Shown here piece after piece: positions 55,284-64,000 of a stretch of 64,000 bases of DNA. The stretch lies in NCBI GenBank assembly GCA_009842205.1, contig VYFX01000009.1, forward strand, positions 1 through 64,000, given 5' to 3'. Made by a program: the position numbers and the translations under genes. Each line of letters starts with the position of its first letter. Position 1 is the first letter of the stretch. Below the pieces are notes generated by a model. The model saw only the letters and a program-made list of their open reading frames with translations. It made no database searches and was not told where the DNA came from. Source of the stretch: Paracoccaceae bacterium. GTDB lineage: Bacteria > Pseudomonadota > Alphaproteobacteria > Rhodobacterales > Rhodobacteraceae.

Positions 55284-56636
55284 ATGGCCAATTTACCCAA
55301 AATAGCCTTCATCGGAGCTGGTTCGACCGTTTTTCTGAAGAACCTCATTGGCGATGTTTTAATGAGGGAAAAACTGCAAAATGCACATATTGCACTGATG
55401 GATATTGATCCCTCCAGGTTGGATGATGCCTATCATCTCACCGGCAAGATAATTTCAACCTTGGACGTTTCGGCTTCGGTTTCCAAACATCTGGATCAAC
55501 GGGAAGCCCTTGATGGAGCCGATTTCGTTATTGTTGCCTTTCAAATTGGTGGATATGAACCCTGTACGGTCAATGATTTTGAAATTCCCAGGAAATACGG
55601 ACTAAGGCAAACCATAGGGGACACTCTGGGTATCGGTGGAATTATGAGGGGTATAAGGACGGTTCCTCACTTGTTGGGTATCTGCAAGGACATGACGGAA
55701 TTATGTCCTGAGGCGATCATGCTGCAATATGTCAACCCGATGGTAATCAATTGCTGGGCACTTTCTATACTCTATCCCAAAATTAGCGTTGTTGGATTGT
55801 GCCATTCCGTACAATGGACGGTCAAGGAACTGGCCAACGATCTCGATATACCCATTGATTCCATACGTTATCAATGTGCTGGTATTAATCATATGGCTTT
55901 CTTTCTTCGATTCGAACAAATACTTAAGGATGGTTCGTACAAGGATCTTTATCCCTCACTTGTGTCAGGATTCAAAAAGGGGATAATACCCAAACCCAAT
56001 TCGTTGAATCCCCGCTGCCCGAATATCGTTCGTTATGAAATGTTGAAACGACTTGGTTATTTTGTTACCGAAAGTTCTGAGCATTTTGCCGAGTATGTTC
56101 CCTGGTTTATTAAAAATGGCAGGTCTGATCTTATAGAGAAATTTCATATCCCTCTGGATGAATATCTGGTCAGATGTGAGGAACAAATAGATGAATGGCA
56201 AACTCAATCGGAATCCTATCGAGACAGCAGCCCCATGGAACTCAATCCTAGTCATGAATATGCCTCCGACATAATAAATTCGGTATGGGGTGGTATACAC
56301 TCGGTAATTTACGGAAATGTTCCCAATAACAACCTGATTTCCAATCTGCCTGATGATTGTGTCGTCGAGGTTCCCTGCTTGATTGACCGAAATGGTATAC
56401 AACCGGTGCAAATCGGAATGATCCCCACACACCTTGCTGCACTGATGAAAACCAACATCAATGTTCAGGAATTGACAGTCAAGGCCATCGTCGAGGAGAA
56501 TCGGGAAAGCATATTTCATGCCGCCATGATGGACCCCCACACCGCGGCTGAACTTGATCTGCAACAAATCTGGGACATGGTGAATGAATTGCTGGAAGTT
56601 CATGGTGAGTGGGTACCCGAATGGGCAAGAAGTTAA
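55284..56636 (+). CDS. melA: Alpha-galactosidase, glycoside hydrolase family 4
   Basis: NAD+- and metal-dependent GH4 enzyme of 450 residues, closely resembling E. coli MelA throughout (FIGAGSTVFLKNLIGDV, VIVAFQIGGYEPCTVNDFE, RCPNIVRYEMLKRLGYFVTESSEHFAEY). The metal-binding Cys and His are in VGLCHSVQW and GINHMAFF. GH4 enzymes hydrolyse by an oxidation-elimination route, not by the usual acid/base mechanism. It lies between the hydroxyacid dehydrogenase and the GH2 gene. Cytoplasmic, so it acts on imported alpha-galactosides. Confidence 0.92.
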   Translation: MANLPKIAFIGAGSTVFLKNLIGDVLMREKLQNAHIALMDIDPSRLDDAYHLTGKIISTLDVSASVSKHLDQREALDGADFVIVAFQIGGYEPCTVNDFEIPRKYGLRQTIGDTLGIGGIMRGIRTVPHLLGICKDMTELCPEAIMLQYVNPMVINCWALSILYPKISVVGLCHSVQWTVKELANDLDIPIDSIRYQCAGINHMAFFLRFEQILKDGSYKDLYPSLVSGFKKGIIPKPNSLNPRCPNIVRYEMLKRLGYFVTESSEHFAEYVPWFIKNGRSDLIEKFHIPLDEYLVRCEEQIDEWQTQSESYRDSSPMELNPSHEYASDIINSVWGGIHSVIYGNVPNNNLISNLPDDCVVEVPCLIDRNGIQPVQIGMIPTHLAALMKTNINVQELTVKAIVEENRESIFHAAMMDPHTAAELDLQQIWDMVNELLEVHGEWVPEWARS

Positions 56637-56691
56637 ATCCGTAAACATTGTTGGTTAGGATTCAGATAGTAACCTCAAGCCGAATGAAATT

Positions 56692-58938
56692 ATGAGAGAA
56701 ATACATCCATTTAATGACAACTGGCACTTTTGGGCTGATTTCGAACCTGATTTGATCTCCAATCCTGGGCAAGGCCAGAGTGTCAGATTACCCCACAATG
56801 CAGCAGATTTGCCCTACAACTATTTCGATGAAACATCATGGCATCAATCCTATTGCTATCAAAAGGTCTTTGCCTATGACGGTAAGTACGATCATCAGGT
56901 CAATACCATTTTGTTTGAAGGTGCAATGGCCAATACAAAGGTGTACCTGAACGGACATCACCTAATCACTCATACTGATGGATACACCCCTTTTGAAGCA
57001 AGTATCAATTCCTACCTGAAGGTTGGAGATAATCTACTTACAGTAGTTTTGGATGGCAGTGAAAACCCTGAAATTCCACCATTTGGTGGATTGATTGATT
57101 ATTTGACCTATGCCGGAATCTATCGAGATGTCTGGTTCAAATCCGTTCCTATGGTTTCAATCAGCGAGATAAAGGCAGAACCCCTGAATGTACTCGAGGA
57201 GCAAAAATCACTCAGGATTTGGTGCAGGTTGAACGGCACAGACAATTGTGGTTCAAAAATTGAAATTACCTACACTCTACGGGATAGTGAAGGGCAAGTT
57301 GTTGCTGAAACAAACTCGGAGGTATCTGGAGAGGAAAATACCATTCAATTGGACGGATTGAAGAAAATCAGTTTATGGGATGTCGAGTATCCAAACCTGT
57401 ATGAATTGATCACAAGAATTTCAGTCGATTCTCACGAAGATACGGTTAAAACCAGTATAGGTTTTCGTACGGCAGAATTTACATCCAAGGGCTTTATGTT
57501 GAACGGCAAACCGTTGAAAATCCTTGGTCTGAATCGCCATCAGGCCTATCCCTATGAAGGTTATGCCATGGGACGGCGGGCTCAGGAAAAGGATGCCGAA
57601 ATTTTAAAATTTGACCTAGGATGCAATCTGGTCCGGACTTCCCATTACCCTCAATCCCCTTGGTTCATTGATCATTGTGACCGAATTGGTTTACTGGTAT
57701 TTGAGGAAATCCCAGGATGGCAGCATATTGGTGGTACCCAATGGAAACAAAGAACCATCGAGAATGTCGAAAAAATGATCAGGCGAGACTGGAATCATCC
57801 TTCAATAATCTTGTGGGGTGTGCGGATCAATGAATCTCAAGATGATCATGATTTTTATTTGGAAACAAATTCCTTATCCAGAAAACTGGATTCAACCCGA
57901 CAAACCGGGGGCGTGAGATACATTACCGACAGTGAGTTTCTGGAAGATGTCTATACGATGAACGACTTTATTCAGGGCATGGAGGAACTTCCCGGTGTCA
58001 ATCATCCCCAAATCCCCCTTAGAAAGCAGCAAGATATTACCGGATTGAACAGGTCCGTACCCTATCTGGTTACCGAATTCAACGGCCATACCTTTCCAAC
58101 TAAAAGAACCGATCACGAACAGCGTCAGGCAGAACATGTAACACGATACCTGAATATCCTCAACAAGGCCTATGGAGATGATGAAATCTCGGGTTGTATC
58201 GGATGGTGTTTTGCGGATTACAATACCCACAAGGATTTTGGTGCAGGTGACCGGATTTGTCATCATGGTGTCATGGACATGTTCAGAAATCCCAAATTTG
58301 CCTCCTATGTTTACTCCAGTCAAAAATCACCACTGTTAAAAACAGTATTGAAACCGGTTACACATTGGGCCAGAGGAGAAAGAAATATTGGAGGAGTTCT
58401 GCCTTTGATTATTCTTACCAATTGCGATTACGTTGAGTTGCGATACGGTTCAGACCTTTCCGCCATTGAATATCCCAACAGGGAACGTTTTCCCAATTTA
58501 CCACATCCCCCCGTTATCTTTGATCACAAATCCTTTGATGATGAAGAAATGGGGCACTGGAAAAAGGAATGGGAGCATGTAACCTTCAAAGGATATGTTG
58601 GAGTTGAAGAGGTAATCTCCTACTCAATGGTTGGCAACCCGGTTGCTGACAGAATGGAAGTTGTTCCTGACTGGAGATGGTTAAAGTCCGAGGAAAACGA
58701 TGAAACCCGTATAGTTGTCAAGGCGCTGGATCAAATCGGAAATATCTTGCCACATTTTGATGATCCCCTGTCTATATCGGTTTCGGAAAATGGCCAGTTA
58801 ATCGGTCCAGAAATGATCAATTTTCGGGGTGGTATTGCTACCTTCTGGGTAAGGTCCACCAACAAGAAGGGGCAACTCAAGATCAATTTAAAAACCCCAA
58901 GATTTTCCAATGCATCATGTCTGTTACATGTAATTTAA
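56692..58938 (+). CDS. Beta-galactosidase/beta-glucuronidase, glycoside hydrolase family 2
   Basis: A 748-residue GH2 enzyme with the sugar-binding N-terminal domain (residues about 20-160, with LPHNAADLPYN), an immunoglobulin-like domain and the catalytic TIM barrel from about 265 (LNGKPLKILGLNRHQAYP). The acid/base residue is E381 in WGVRINES and the nucleophile is E462 in LVTEFNG. No signal peptide, so it is intracellular. It starts 55 nt after melA. A beta-galactosidase is favoured by the neighbouring alpha-galactosidase, but beta-glucuronidase or another beta-glycosidase is possible. Confidence 0.85.
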   Translation: MREIHPFNDNWHFWADFEPDLISNPGQGQSVRLPHNAADLPYNYFDETSWHQSYCYQKVFAYDGKYDHQVNTILFEGAMANTKVYLNGHHLITHTDGYTPFEASINSYLKVGDNLLTVVLDGSENPEIPPFGGLIDYLTYAGIYRDVWFKSVPMVSISEIKAEPLNVLEEQKSLRIWCRLNGTDNCGSKIEITYTLRDSEGQVVAETNSEVSGEENTIQLDGLKKISLWDVEYPNLYELITRISVDSHEDTVKTSIGFRTAEFTSKGFMLNGKPLKILGLNRHQAYPYEGYAMGRRAQEKDAEILKFDLGCNLVRTSHYPQSPWFIDHCDRIGLLVFEEIPGWQHIGGTQWKQRTIENVEKMIRRDWNHPSIILWGVRINESQDDHDFYLETNSLSRKLDSTRQTGGVRYITDSEFLEDVYTMNDFIQGMEELPGVNHPQIPLRKQQDITGLNRSVPYLVTEFNGHTFPTKRTDHEQRQAEHVTRYLNILNKAYGDDEISGCIGWCFADYNTHKDFGAGDRICHHGVMDMFRNPKFASYVYSSQKSPLLKTVLKPVTHWARGERNIGGVLPLIILTNCDYVELRYGSDLSAIEYPNRERFPNLPHPPVIFDHKSFDDEEMGHWKKEWEHVTFKGYVGVEEVISYSMVGNPVADRMEVVPDWRWLKSEENDETRIVVKALDQIGNILPHFDDPLSISVSENGQLIGPEMINFRGGIATFWVRSTNKKGQLKINLKTPRFSNASCLLHVI

Positions 58939-59003
58939 GCTCTCTTCAATCCTGAAATTATTAGTCACACAGCTGAGGGTATTTCATGTTGTTTTCCTCT
59001 TTT

Positions 59004-59230
59004 TCACGGGCTCCGGCGCATCTGGAAGCGGTATGCTGCCAATTGTGGCCACCCAATGAACTCGCCAATCTTCTCTTATAACCCTTCGCCAAAAGACGAC
59101 AGTGCCCCATCCAAGCAAACGTCCTTTCGACACCCCAACGCCGAAAAAACCTGGAACCCCTTGCTGTCTTCCTGTTCACCCGCAATCCGGTTGCTCCCAA
59201 GTGATCAACACCTATAAGAGAAAAGCACTC
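59004..59230 (-). pseudogene. IS5-type transposase C-terminal remnant
   Basis: On the minus strand, this encodes the C-terminal part of an IS5-family DDE transposase: ARGSRFFRRWGVERTFAWMGHCRLLAKGY, in which the catalytic Glu of the DDE triad falls in VERTFAW. The reading frame is broken twice. A stop lies just before the fragment, and after LLAKGYKRRL the matching tail (IGWPQLAAYRFQMRRSP, a typical end) continues in another frame. Only about 70 residues remain of a roughly 250-residue enzyme. I found no intact terminal inverted repeats. Confidence 0.72.
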
Positions 59231-59323
59231 GTTTTATGATCTCAGAAAAATCACCAAGATGCCTATCTTGAAAAACCAAGATAATGATATTTTCCGTCAC
59301 AACCATTCAAAATAGCTACCCAA

Positions 59324-59368
59324 CAAAAAAAGCCGCCAAGAGGCGCATTGTTAAGAGGCGTGACGGCT
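59324..59368 (-). terminator. Rho-independent terminator (or structured RNA) downstream of the Abi gene
   Basis: On the minus strand, a long hairpin-forming segment (59368 to 59331) with two copies of a CGCCTCTT-like element is followed by a run of seven T. It lies about 100 nt downstream of the Abi_2 stop. It is a strong terminator, and the repeated stem elements make it a candidate part of a structured transcript. Confidence 0.7.
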
Positions 59369-59468
59369 ATAATGTGTAATATATTACCCTAAAATGGGAA
59401 AAAGTCAAGCATTCATTGGCAAATAATTCTCCTGATTGATCAGAAAACAGTGAATATTGATGTTTACA

Positions 59469-60320
59469 TCATCTCCAATAAGCATGTTCCTGCCAATTAT
59501 CTGATAACCCTATGGATTCATTCCACTCCCCATTTTCCTCTATTTGCAGTAAAAGATCCTCAATGGACCTTTTCCACCTGCCACAATTTTCGATTCCTTG
59601 AAGCAGGTACCCTATGATCAACAACAAATCCAATATTTTTCCTTCCCTATTGTGGATGTTATTCAAGGAAGTGAATTTTTGGTTCCACAAGCGTCCGTGA
59701 TGGGAACAAATATTGCGTGATAATCCAAGTGCTTTAAGCCATAGACCAATTTGATGCGGCCTCAAAGTAAACCTTGTTGCAATGAAACCTTTGTCATTTT
59801 GACGCATACCAATTATCCCATGAATAAGGAGGGAGAATGTCATTTTTTCGGTCAACTGGCAAATTGGTATGCCATCAAAAGTATTGGGGTTTGAAACTTT
59901 GGCTCGAAGCCTCTCAATCCAATCTGAATGACTTGTACGTCTACTATTGTGTGGATTGACAAATCCCGGGTGAAAATTCCTCCCTTCCAAATGTCCGAAT
60001 GGACCGTATTCTTTCATGATACAATCACTAAACTGTTTCCTCATATTTATTTCTATTCGTTCAATGGCATCAAAAACTAATAACCTCAAGTCTCGGTCAA
60101 ACTCGTAAAGTTTGATAACGTCTCCAAGATTTGTACCTGTTCTGAAATCTCCTGCAAATGCAGGAGCAGATCGAAATACGTGACAATAAACATTCAATCT
60201 GCAAGCACTGATTCTTGAAAGAAATTTTCTTTCTTCTTCACCATCATGAACAATAAGCCCTTCTTCGATAAAAACACCCAATTGATTTTCGGTAGTTCGT
60301 GATAATCTTTGTTGTGGCAT
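59469..60320 (-). CDS. Abi_2 family abortive-infection HEPN protein
   Basis: Phage-defence protein of 283 residues in the Abi_2 (AbiD/AbiF-like) family. Near residue 69 it has VIKLYEFDRDLRLLVFDAIERIEINMR, the conserved helical block. The HEPN active-site motif R-x4-H appears as SRNICSHHGRLWN (Arg near 201, His near 206), the same type used by Cas13 and other RNA-cleaving toxins. Abi proteins of this kind cleave cellular RNA when triggered and stop growth. It is a single-gene unit with a palindrome upstream and a structured terminator downstream, lying next to an IS5 remnant. Confidence 0.8.
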   Translation of the reverse strand: MPQQRLSRTTENQLGVFIEEGLIVHDGEEERKFLSRISACRLNVYCHVFRSAPAFAGDFRTGTNLGDVIKLYEFDRDLRLLVFDAIERIEINMRKQFSDCIMKEYGPFGHLEGRNFHPGFVNPHNSRRTSHSDWIERLRAKVSNPNTFDGIPICQLTEKMTFSLLIHGIIGMRQNDKGFIATRFTLRPHQIGLWLKALGLSRNICSHHGRLWNQKFTSLNNIHNREGKILDLLLIIGYLLQGIENCGRWKRSIEDLLLQIEENGEWNESIGLSDNWQEHAYWR

Positions 60321-60396
60321 ATAACCCTATTCTTCTCGATTATTCGCTTGTTAAAATTGTGAATTTTGGTTCTTTTCTGCTCTACTATTTAGTAAT

Positions 60397-60433
60397 TTCC
60401 TTGGTCAAACTCTAAATCTAGGGGTCCAAGGAA
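60397..60433 (-). promoter_or_regulatory. Inverted repeat upstream of the Abi gene
   Basis: A perfect 8-bp inverted repeat (ttccttgg at 60397-60404, ccaaggaa at 60426-60433) with a 21-nt loop, about 75 nt upstream of the Abi start. It could be an operator, a leader hairpin or part of an antitoxin RNA. The sequence alone does not decide which. Confidence 0.45.
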
Positions 60434-60552
60434 TAAACTTTTGTTTCATGAATATATTGCCGAAAATTTACTAATGCAAATTTTGGTTAGATGGTATATG
60501 TTCGTGATTTCTTTTACCAACTTTGAACTTTGAATTTATTATAGGAAACAAA

Positions 60553-61830
60553 ATGAAGTCTTTAAAATTAATTTCGATCAGGTCATTCTTGGCCACATTG
60601 ATCCTATCAATCGGTGGTTCAATGGCTTCGGCTGCCGAACTGAAATATGTCTCCGGTGCCGTGGGTAACGCCATTGAGGTTTTCCAAACTTTGGTCAAAC
60701 CATGGGAAGAAGCTACGGGTCATACGGTAACTCTCGTTCCAATGCCCGCTTCAACGACAGACCAGTTTGGTCAATACAGGCTTTGGCTTGCTGCAGGAAA
60801 TGCCGATATTGATCTATATCAGACTGATGTGATCTGGGCACCTCAATTGGCCGATCAATTCATTGATCTGACAGAACATGCCCAAGACCTTAGTCCGCTC
60901 CATTTTCCATCAATCATTGAATCACAAACCGTTGATGGCAAACTTGTAGCACTGCCGATTTTTACCGATGCACCAGCACTCTACTATCGCAAGGATTTAT
61001 TGGAAAAGCATGGTCAACCTGTTCCATCGACTTGGGAACAATTAACTGAAGTGGCCCAGATTGTTCAAGATGCCGAAAGAAGTGAAGGCAACGACGATAT
61101 TTGGGGATTTGTATGGCAGGGGAATGCCTATGAGGGTTTGACCTGTGATGCCTTGGAATGGGTTAAATCATTCGGTGGTGGCCAAATTGTTGAACCGGAT
61201 GGTACAATCTCGATCAACAATCCCCAAGCAATTGCAGCATTGGAACTGGCTTCGACCTGGCCTGGAACCATTTCTCCACCGGGAGTTCTTGCCTATCAGG
61301 AAGAGGAAGCCCGTGGTGTCTGGCAAACTGGCAACGCTGTCTTCATGAGAAACTGGCCCTATGCCTATTCTTTGGGTAATGGCGATGACTCTGCGGTCAA
61401 GGGGCTATTTGAAGTAACAACCCTGCCCACTGGCGGTGGACATGACACTTCAGCTGCTACTCTTGGTGGATGGAATGTTGCAGTATCCAAATATTCCGAA
61501 AACCAGGAAGCTGCCATTTCATTGGCAAGATATCTTGCCGGTCCGGAAGCACAGAAGACCCGAACACTTGTGGCATCCAACTTGCCTACGATTATCTCTC
61601 TTTATGAGGATGCAGATATCGCAAGGGAACAACCCATCATTCCACGCTGGAAAGATGTCTTTCTGCAGGCAGTACCTCGTCCTTCGGCTCCAACCAAAGT
61701 CAAATACAATGAAGTTTCAGCTAAATTCTGGTCGGCTGTACACAACACCCTTTCCGGTGATGGAAGCGCTGCAGAAAACCTGGAACTCCTGGAGTTTGAA
61801 CTCGAAGAGTTGAAAGGCTCTGGCTGGTAA
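60553..61830 (+). CDS. Sugar ABC transporter substrate-binding protein (ThuE/MalE-like)
   Basis: Periplasmic binding protein of 425 residues for maltose/trehalose-type sugars. Signal peptide with cleavage near ASA-AE (about 28). The mature part shows LKYVSGAVGNAIEVFQTLVKPWEEATGHTV and LPIFTDAPALYYRKDLLEKHGQPVPSTWEQL, both typical of this family. The ATG at 60553 follows an AGGA site; an upstream frame would add ten untypical residues. It is first of an operon with two permeases and an ATPase. In the melA/GH2 neighbourhood the sugar is probably an oligosaccharide containing galactose, by inference. Confidence 0.88.
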   Translation: MKSLKLISIRSFLATLILSIGGSMASAAELKYVSGAVGNAIEVFQTLVKPWEEATGHTVTLVPMPASTTDQFGQYRLWLAAGNADIDLYQTDVIWAPQLADQFIDLTEHAQDLSPLHFPSIIESQTVDGKLVALPIFTDAPALYYRKDLLEKHGQPVPSTWEQLTEVAQIVQDAERSEGNDDIWGFVWQGNAYEGLTCDALEWVKSFGGGQIVEPDGTISINNPQAIAALELASTWPGTISPPGVLAYQEEEARGVWQTGNAVFMRNWPYAYSLGNGDDSAVKGLFEVTTLPTGGGHDTSAATLGGWNVAVSKYSENQEAAISLARYLAGPEAQKTRTLVASNLPTIISLYEDADIAREQPIIPRWKDVFLQAVPRPSAPTKVKYNEVSAKFWSAVHNTLSGDGSAAENLELLEFELEELKGSGW

Positions 61831-61926
61831 TTCCAGTACAAAATTAACTTATTTGGCCAGGCTCGGATAGTCTGGCCAAACCTTTGAAATAGGCTGAACC
61901 TAAGCCAAGGATGATATACTTCACCA

Positions 61927-62877
61927 ATGTTTAATTTTAGTAAGGAACTGGACCTGGAAGCCCAAAGAAGGCGAGCCGCGTTCTATTTTCTTGCCCCCAT
62001 GATAATTGCACTATTTTGTGTTGCAGCCTGGCCACTGCTTCGAACCATCTATTTTTCATTTACCGATACATCTCTGACCAATTTATACGGTGGCGAATGG
62101 ATCGGTTTTGACAACTATCTTCAACGACGGGAGTTGAGTTCAGGACGTGTTATCTGGCGGGGAACTCTGGTTGACCCTGCCTGGTGGAATGCCGTTTGGA
62201 ATACTGTCCGGTTTTCAGTTATTTCCGTATTTTTTGAAACGGTGTTTGGCTTGGGTATCGCCCTTGTCCTGAATGCCGAGTTCAGGGGTCGGGGTTGGGT
62301 AAGAGCCGCAATACTTATCCCCTGGGCCATACCGACAATTGTTTCGGCAAAAATGTGGGCCTGGATGCTCAATGACCAGTTCGGCATAATCAATGATATT
62401 TTGGTCAGAATTGGTATCCTCGAAAGAGGCATAGCTTGGACGGCCTCAATTGATACAGCCATGACGGCGGTCCTTATCGTTGATATCTGGAAAACGACCC
62501 CTTTCATGGCCCTGCTATGTCTAGCAGGTCTACAAATGATTCCTAGGGATATTTACGAAGCTGCCAAAATTGATGGTGTACATCCCCTGAAGGTGTTTTG
62601 GAAAATAACACTTCCACTTGTCCGGCCAGCGTTAATGGTTGCCGTGATATTCCGTATGCTTGATGCCTTGCGAATCTTTGACTTGATTTATGTCCTTACC
62701 CCGAACTCCAAGGCAACCAAGACCATGTCCGTGATCAGCCGGGAAAACTTGATAGATTTTGACAAGTTTGCCTATGGTTCTGCCCAGTCAACACTATTGT
62801 TTGCGATTATTGCCATATTTGTTTCGCTTTATATCTGGCTGGGCAAAGTCAATTTGAGTGGTGAGGGTAATCAATGA
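61927..62877 (+). CDS. Sugar ABC transporter permease (MalF-like)
   Basis: Inner-membrane permease of 316 residues with about six helices after a cytoplasmic N-terminus. It has the ATPase-contact EAA loop (EAAKIDGVHPLKVFWKITLPL, starting near 215) and the pore-side segment PFMALLCLAGLQMIPRDIYEAAK. It starts 96 nt after the binding-protein stop. Its stop overlaps the second permease ATG by 4 nt. Confidence 0.92.
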   Translation: MFNFSKELDLEAQRRRAAFYFLAPMIIALFCVAAWPLLRTIYFSFTDTSLTNLYGGEWIGFDNYLQRRELSSGRVIWRGTLVDPAWWNAVWNTVRFSVISVFFETVFGLGIALVLNAEFRGRGWVRAAILIPWAIPTIVSAKMWAWMLNDQFGIINDILVRIGILERGIAWTASIDTAMTAVLIVDIWKTTPFMALLCLAGLQMIPRDIYEAAKIDGVHPLKVFWKITLPLVRPALMVAVIFRMLDALRIFDLIYVLTPNSKATKTMSVISRENLIDFDKFAYGSAQSTLLFAIIAIFVSLYIWLGKVNLSGEGNQ

Positions 62878-63713
62878 CCCTAACACCTTGGGAATGGACA
62901 AAACTTATTGGGTTTTACGCATTGGTTGTTATCATTGTTGTCATTTCGATTTTTCCTTTTTACTATGCCATTCTGACCTCGTTTAAATCCGGCACCGCCA
63001 TCTTCGAGATAAATTATTTCCCTGTGGATTTTTCGGTCCAGAACTACATCACTGTTATGACTGGTCGGAATTTTATCCGCAGTGTTATCAATTCTGTCTT
63101 TATTTCTGGAGTAACTGTATTACTTGCCCTGTTTTTGGCAGTTACAGCCTCATATGCCTTAAGTCGGGTTCGATTTCGGGGGCGATCCCTGCTTCTGATT
63201 ACCATATTGGGCGTTTCTATGTTTCCGCAGATTGCCGTACTAGCCGGATTGTTTGAACTGATCCGTTTCCTGGGGATATACAACACCCCATGGGCAATGG
63301 TTTTGAGCTATACAATTTTCACCCTGCCCTTTACGGTTTGGGTCCTGACAACTTTCATGCGTGACCTGCCCATTGAAATCGAGGAAGCTGCCATAATTGA
63401 TGGAGCTACTCCCTGGAATATAATTACCAAGGTATTTATGCCACTATTATGGCCTGCTTTGGTAACCACAGGTTTATTGGCATTCATTGGGGCATGGAAC
63501 GAATTTCTTTTTGCCTTGACCTTCACCATTTCCGAAACGCAAAGAACTGTTCCGGTGGCCATTGCCTTATTGTCCGGAGCTTCTGAACAGGAAATACCCT
63601 GGGGACCAATCATGGCTGCTTCGGTTATTGTTACGGTACCTTTGGTTATATTGGTCCTGATATTCCAGAGAAAAATTGTTGCCGGTCTTACTGCTGGTGG
63701 TGTCAAAGGTTAG
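62874..63713 (+). CDS. Sugar ABC transporter permease (MalG-like)
   Basis: Second permease, 279 residues. The MalG-type EAA loop is EEAAIIDGATPWNIITKVFMPLLWPAL near 168-194, with five or six hydrophobic helices (for example LIGFYALVVIIVVISIFPFYYAI near the N-terminus). Coupled to the preceding permease by a 4-nt overlap (ATGA). Confidence 0.92.
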   Translation: MTLTPWEWTKLIGFYALVVIIVVISIFPFYYAILTSFKSGTAIFEINYFPVDFSVQNYITVMTGRNFIRSVINSVFISGVTVLLALFLAVTASYALSRVRFRGRSLLLITILGVSMFPQIAVLAGLFELIRFLGIYNTPWAMVLSYTIFTLPFTVWVLTTFMRDLPIEIEEAAIIDGATPWNIITKVFMPLLWPALVTTGLLAFIGAWNEFLFALTFTISETQRTVPVAIALLSGASEQEIPWGPIMAASVIVTVPLVILVLIFQRKIVAGLTAGGVKG

Positions 63714-63729
63714 ATTTGGAGATTGCTAA

Positions 63730-64000
63730 ATGGCAGAAATTATCCTTAAAAACGTTACCAAATCATTCGGTCAGATTGAAGTAATCAAGGGGGTGGATCT
63801 CTTAATCAAAAAAGGGGAATTCATGGTTTTTGTTGGACCTTCGGGATGTGGCAAATCCACCATGCTGCGATTGATCTCTGGGCTTGAAGGCATTACCACG
63901 GGAGAAATGACCTTTGATGGTGAGGTTGTAAACAATGTCATCCCTTCCAAACGGGGAATTGCCATGGTGTTTCAATCCTATGCTCTCTATCCACACATGA
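63730..64000 (+). CDS. Sugar ABC transporter ATP-binding protein, partial
   Basis: The first ~90 residues of a MalK/UgpC-type ATPase, cut by the window edge. The start [14 protein letters not shown] and Walker [10 protein letters not shown] (about 38-46) are clear, followed by the Q-loop [10 protein letters not shown]. It is the fourth gene of the importer operon, 16 nt after the second permease. Confidence 0.93.
   Translation, partial: MAEIILKNVTKSFGQIEVIKGVDLLIKKGEFMVFVGPSGCGKSTMLRLISGLEGITTGEMTFDGEVVNNVIPSKRGIAMVFQSYALYPHM

Noticed and set aside
1-64000. tRNA, rRNA, riboswitch or CRISPR elements
   Set aside because: I looked for the usual T-loop and repeat-spacer patterns and saw none; a covariance scan would be decisive but cannot be run here.

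Overview
The window looks like chromosomal DNA of an AT-rich alphaproteobacterium, probably marine and uncultured. This rests on gene order and families, not on an rRNA gene, since none is present. Alphaproteobacterial hallmarks are dgt divergent from erpA followed by xthA, the bolA / J-domain / cobS / cobT block, lpxC-bamD-recN, a CcmI-type cytochrome c assembly protein, and the four-subunit sarcosine oxidase operon soxBDAG. I recognise no rRNA, tRNA or CRISPR array.

Layout: (1) 305-3885 holds housekeeping genes (dgt, erpA, xthA) and an FAD monooxygenase. (2) 4045-8485 is a plus-strand run: a 55-residue membrane protein, an agmatinase-family enzyme, a zinc alcohol dehydrogenase, an enolase-superfamily acid-sugar dehydratase and a 2-keto-3-deoxy-galactonate kinase. 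(3) 8510-9401 (minus) has a cytosine-deaminase-like protein and a MazE-like antitoxin with no toxin. (4) 9529-14725 (minus) is soxBDAG. (5) 15636-16741 is an outer-membrane porin split by a frameshift at a run of six C; related terminator hairpins in opposite orientation lie on both sides. (6) 16966-33193 carries ccmI, ruvX, a DUF1289 protein, dusA, a PcfJ-domain protein, an autotransporter, a PuuD-type amidase, gatB, bolA, a J-domain protein, cobS, cobT and an Xaa-Pro aminopeptidase. (7) 33338-37063 (minus) is lpxC-bamD-recN, ending in a clear terminator.

(8) 37639-40684 is a visibly GC-richer siderophore/heme-type ABC transporter operon, preceded by two tandem IscR-like boxes. It sits where ftsZ would be expected. 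(9) 41536-43094 is a minus-strand module of an EF-hand protein, an ECF sigma factor and a one-helix membrane protein, next to a divergent monofunctional transglycosylase. (10) 44136-51166 (minus) is a sugar-acid operon: a tripartite tricarboxylate-type transporter, a rhamnonate-dehydratase-like enolase, a DHDPS-family lyase, a PdxA-like dehydrogenase and a beta-hydroxyacid dehydrogenase.

(11) 51791-64000 is a sugar-utilisation region: two Gfo/Idh/MocA oxidoreductases, a D-2-hydroxyacid dehydrogenase, a GH4 alpha-galactosidase, a GH2 beta-galactosidase and a maltose/trehalose-type ABC importer cut off by the window end. An IS5-type transposase remnant and an Abi_2/HEPN abortive-infection gene with a strong terminator lie between the glycosidases and the importer.

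Taken together, the genes describe a heterotroph that scavenges methylamines (sarcosine), sugar acids and galactosides. The strongest candidates for something unusual are the Abi/HEPN locus with structured flanks, the slippage-prone porin, the tandem IscR-like control of an acquired iron transporter, and the EF-hand/sigma/membrane module.
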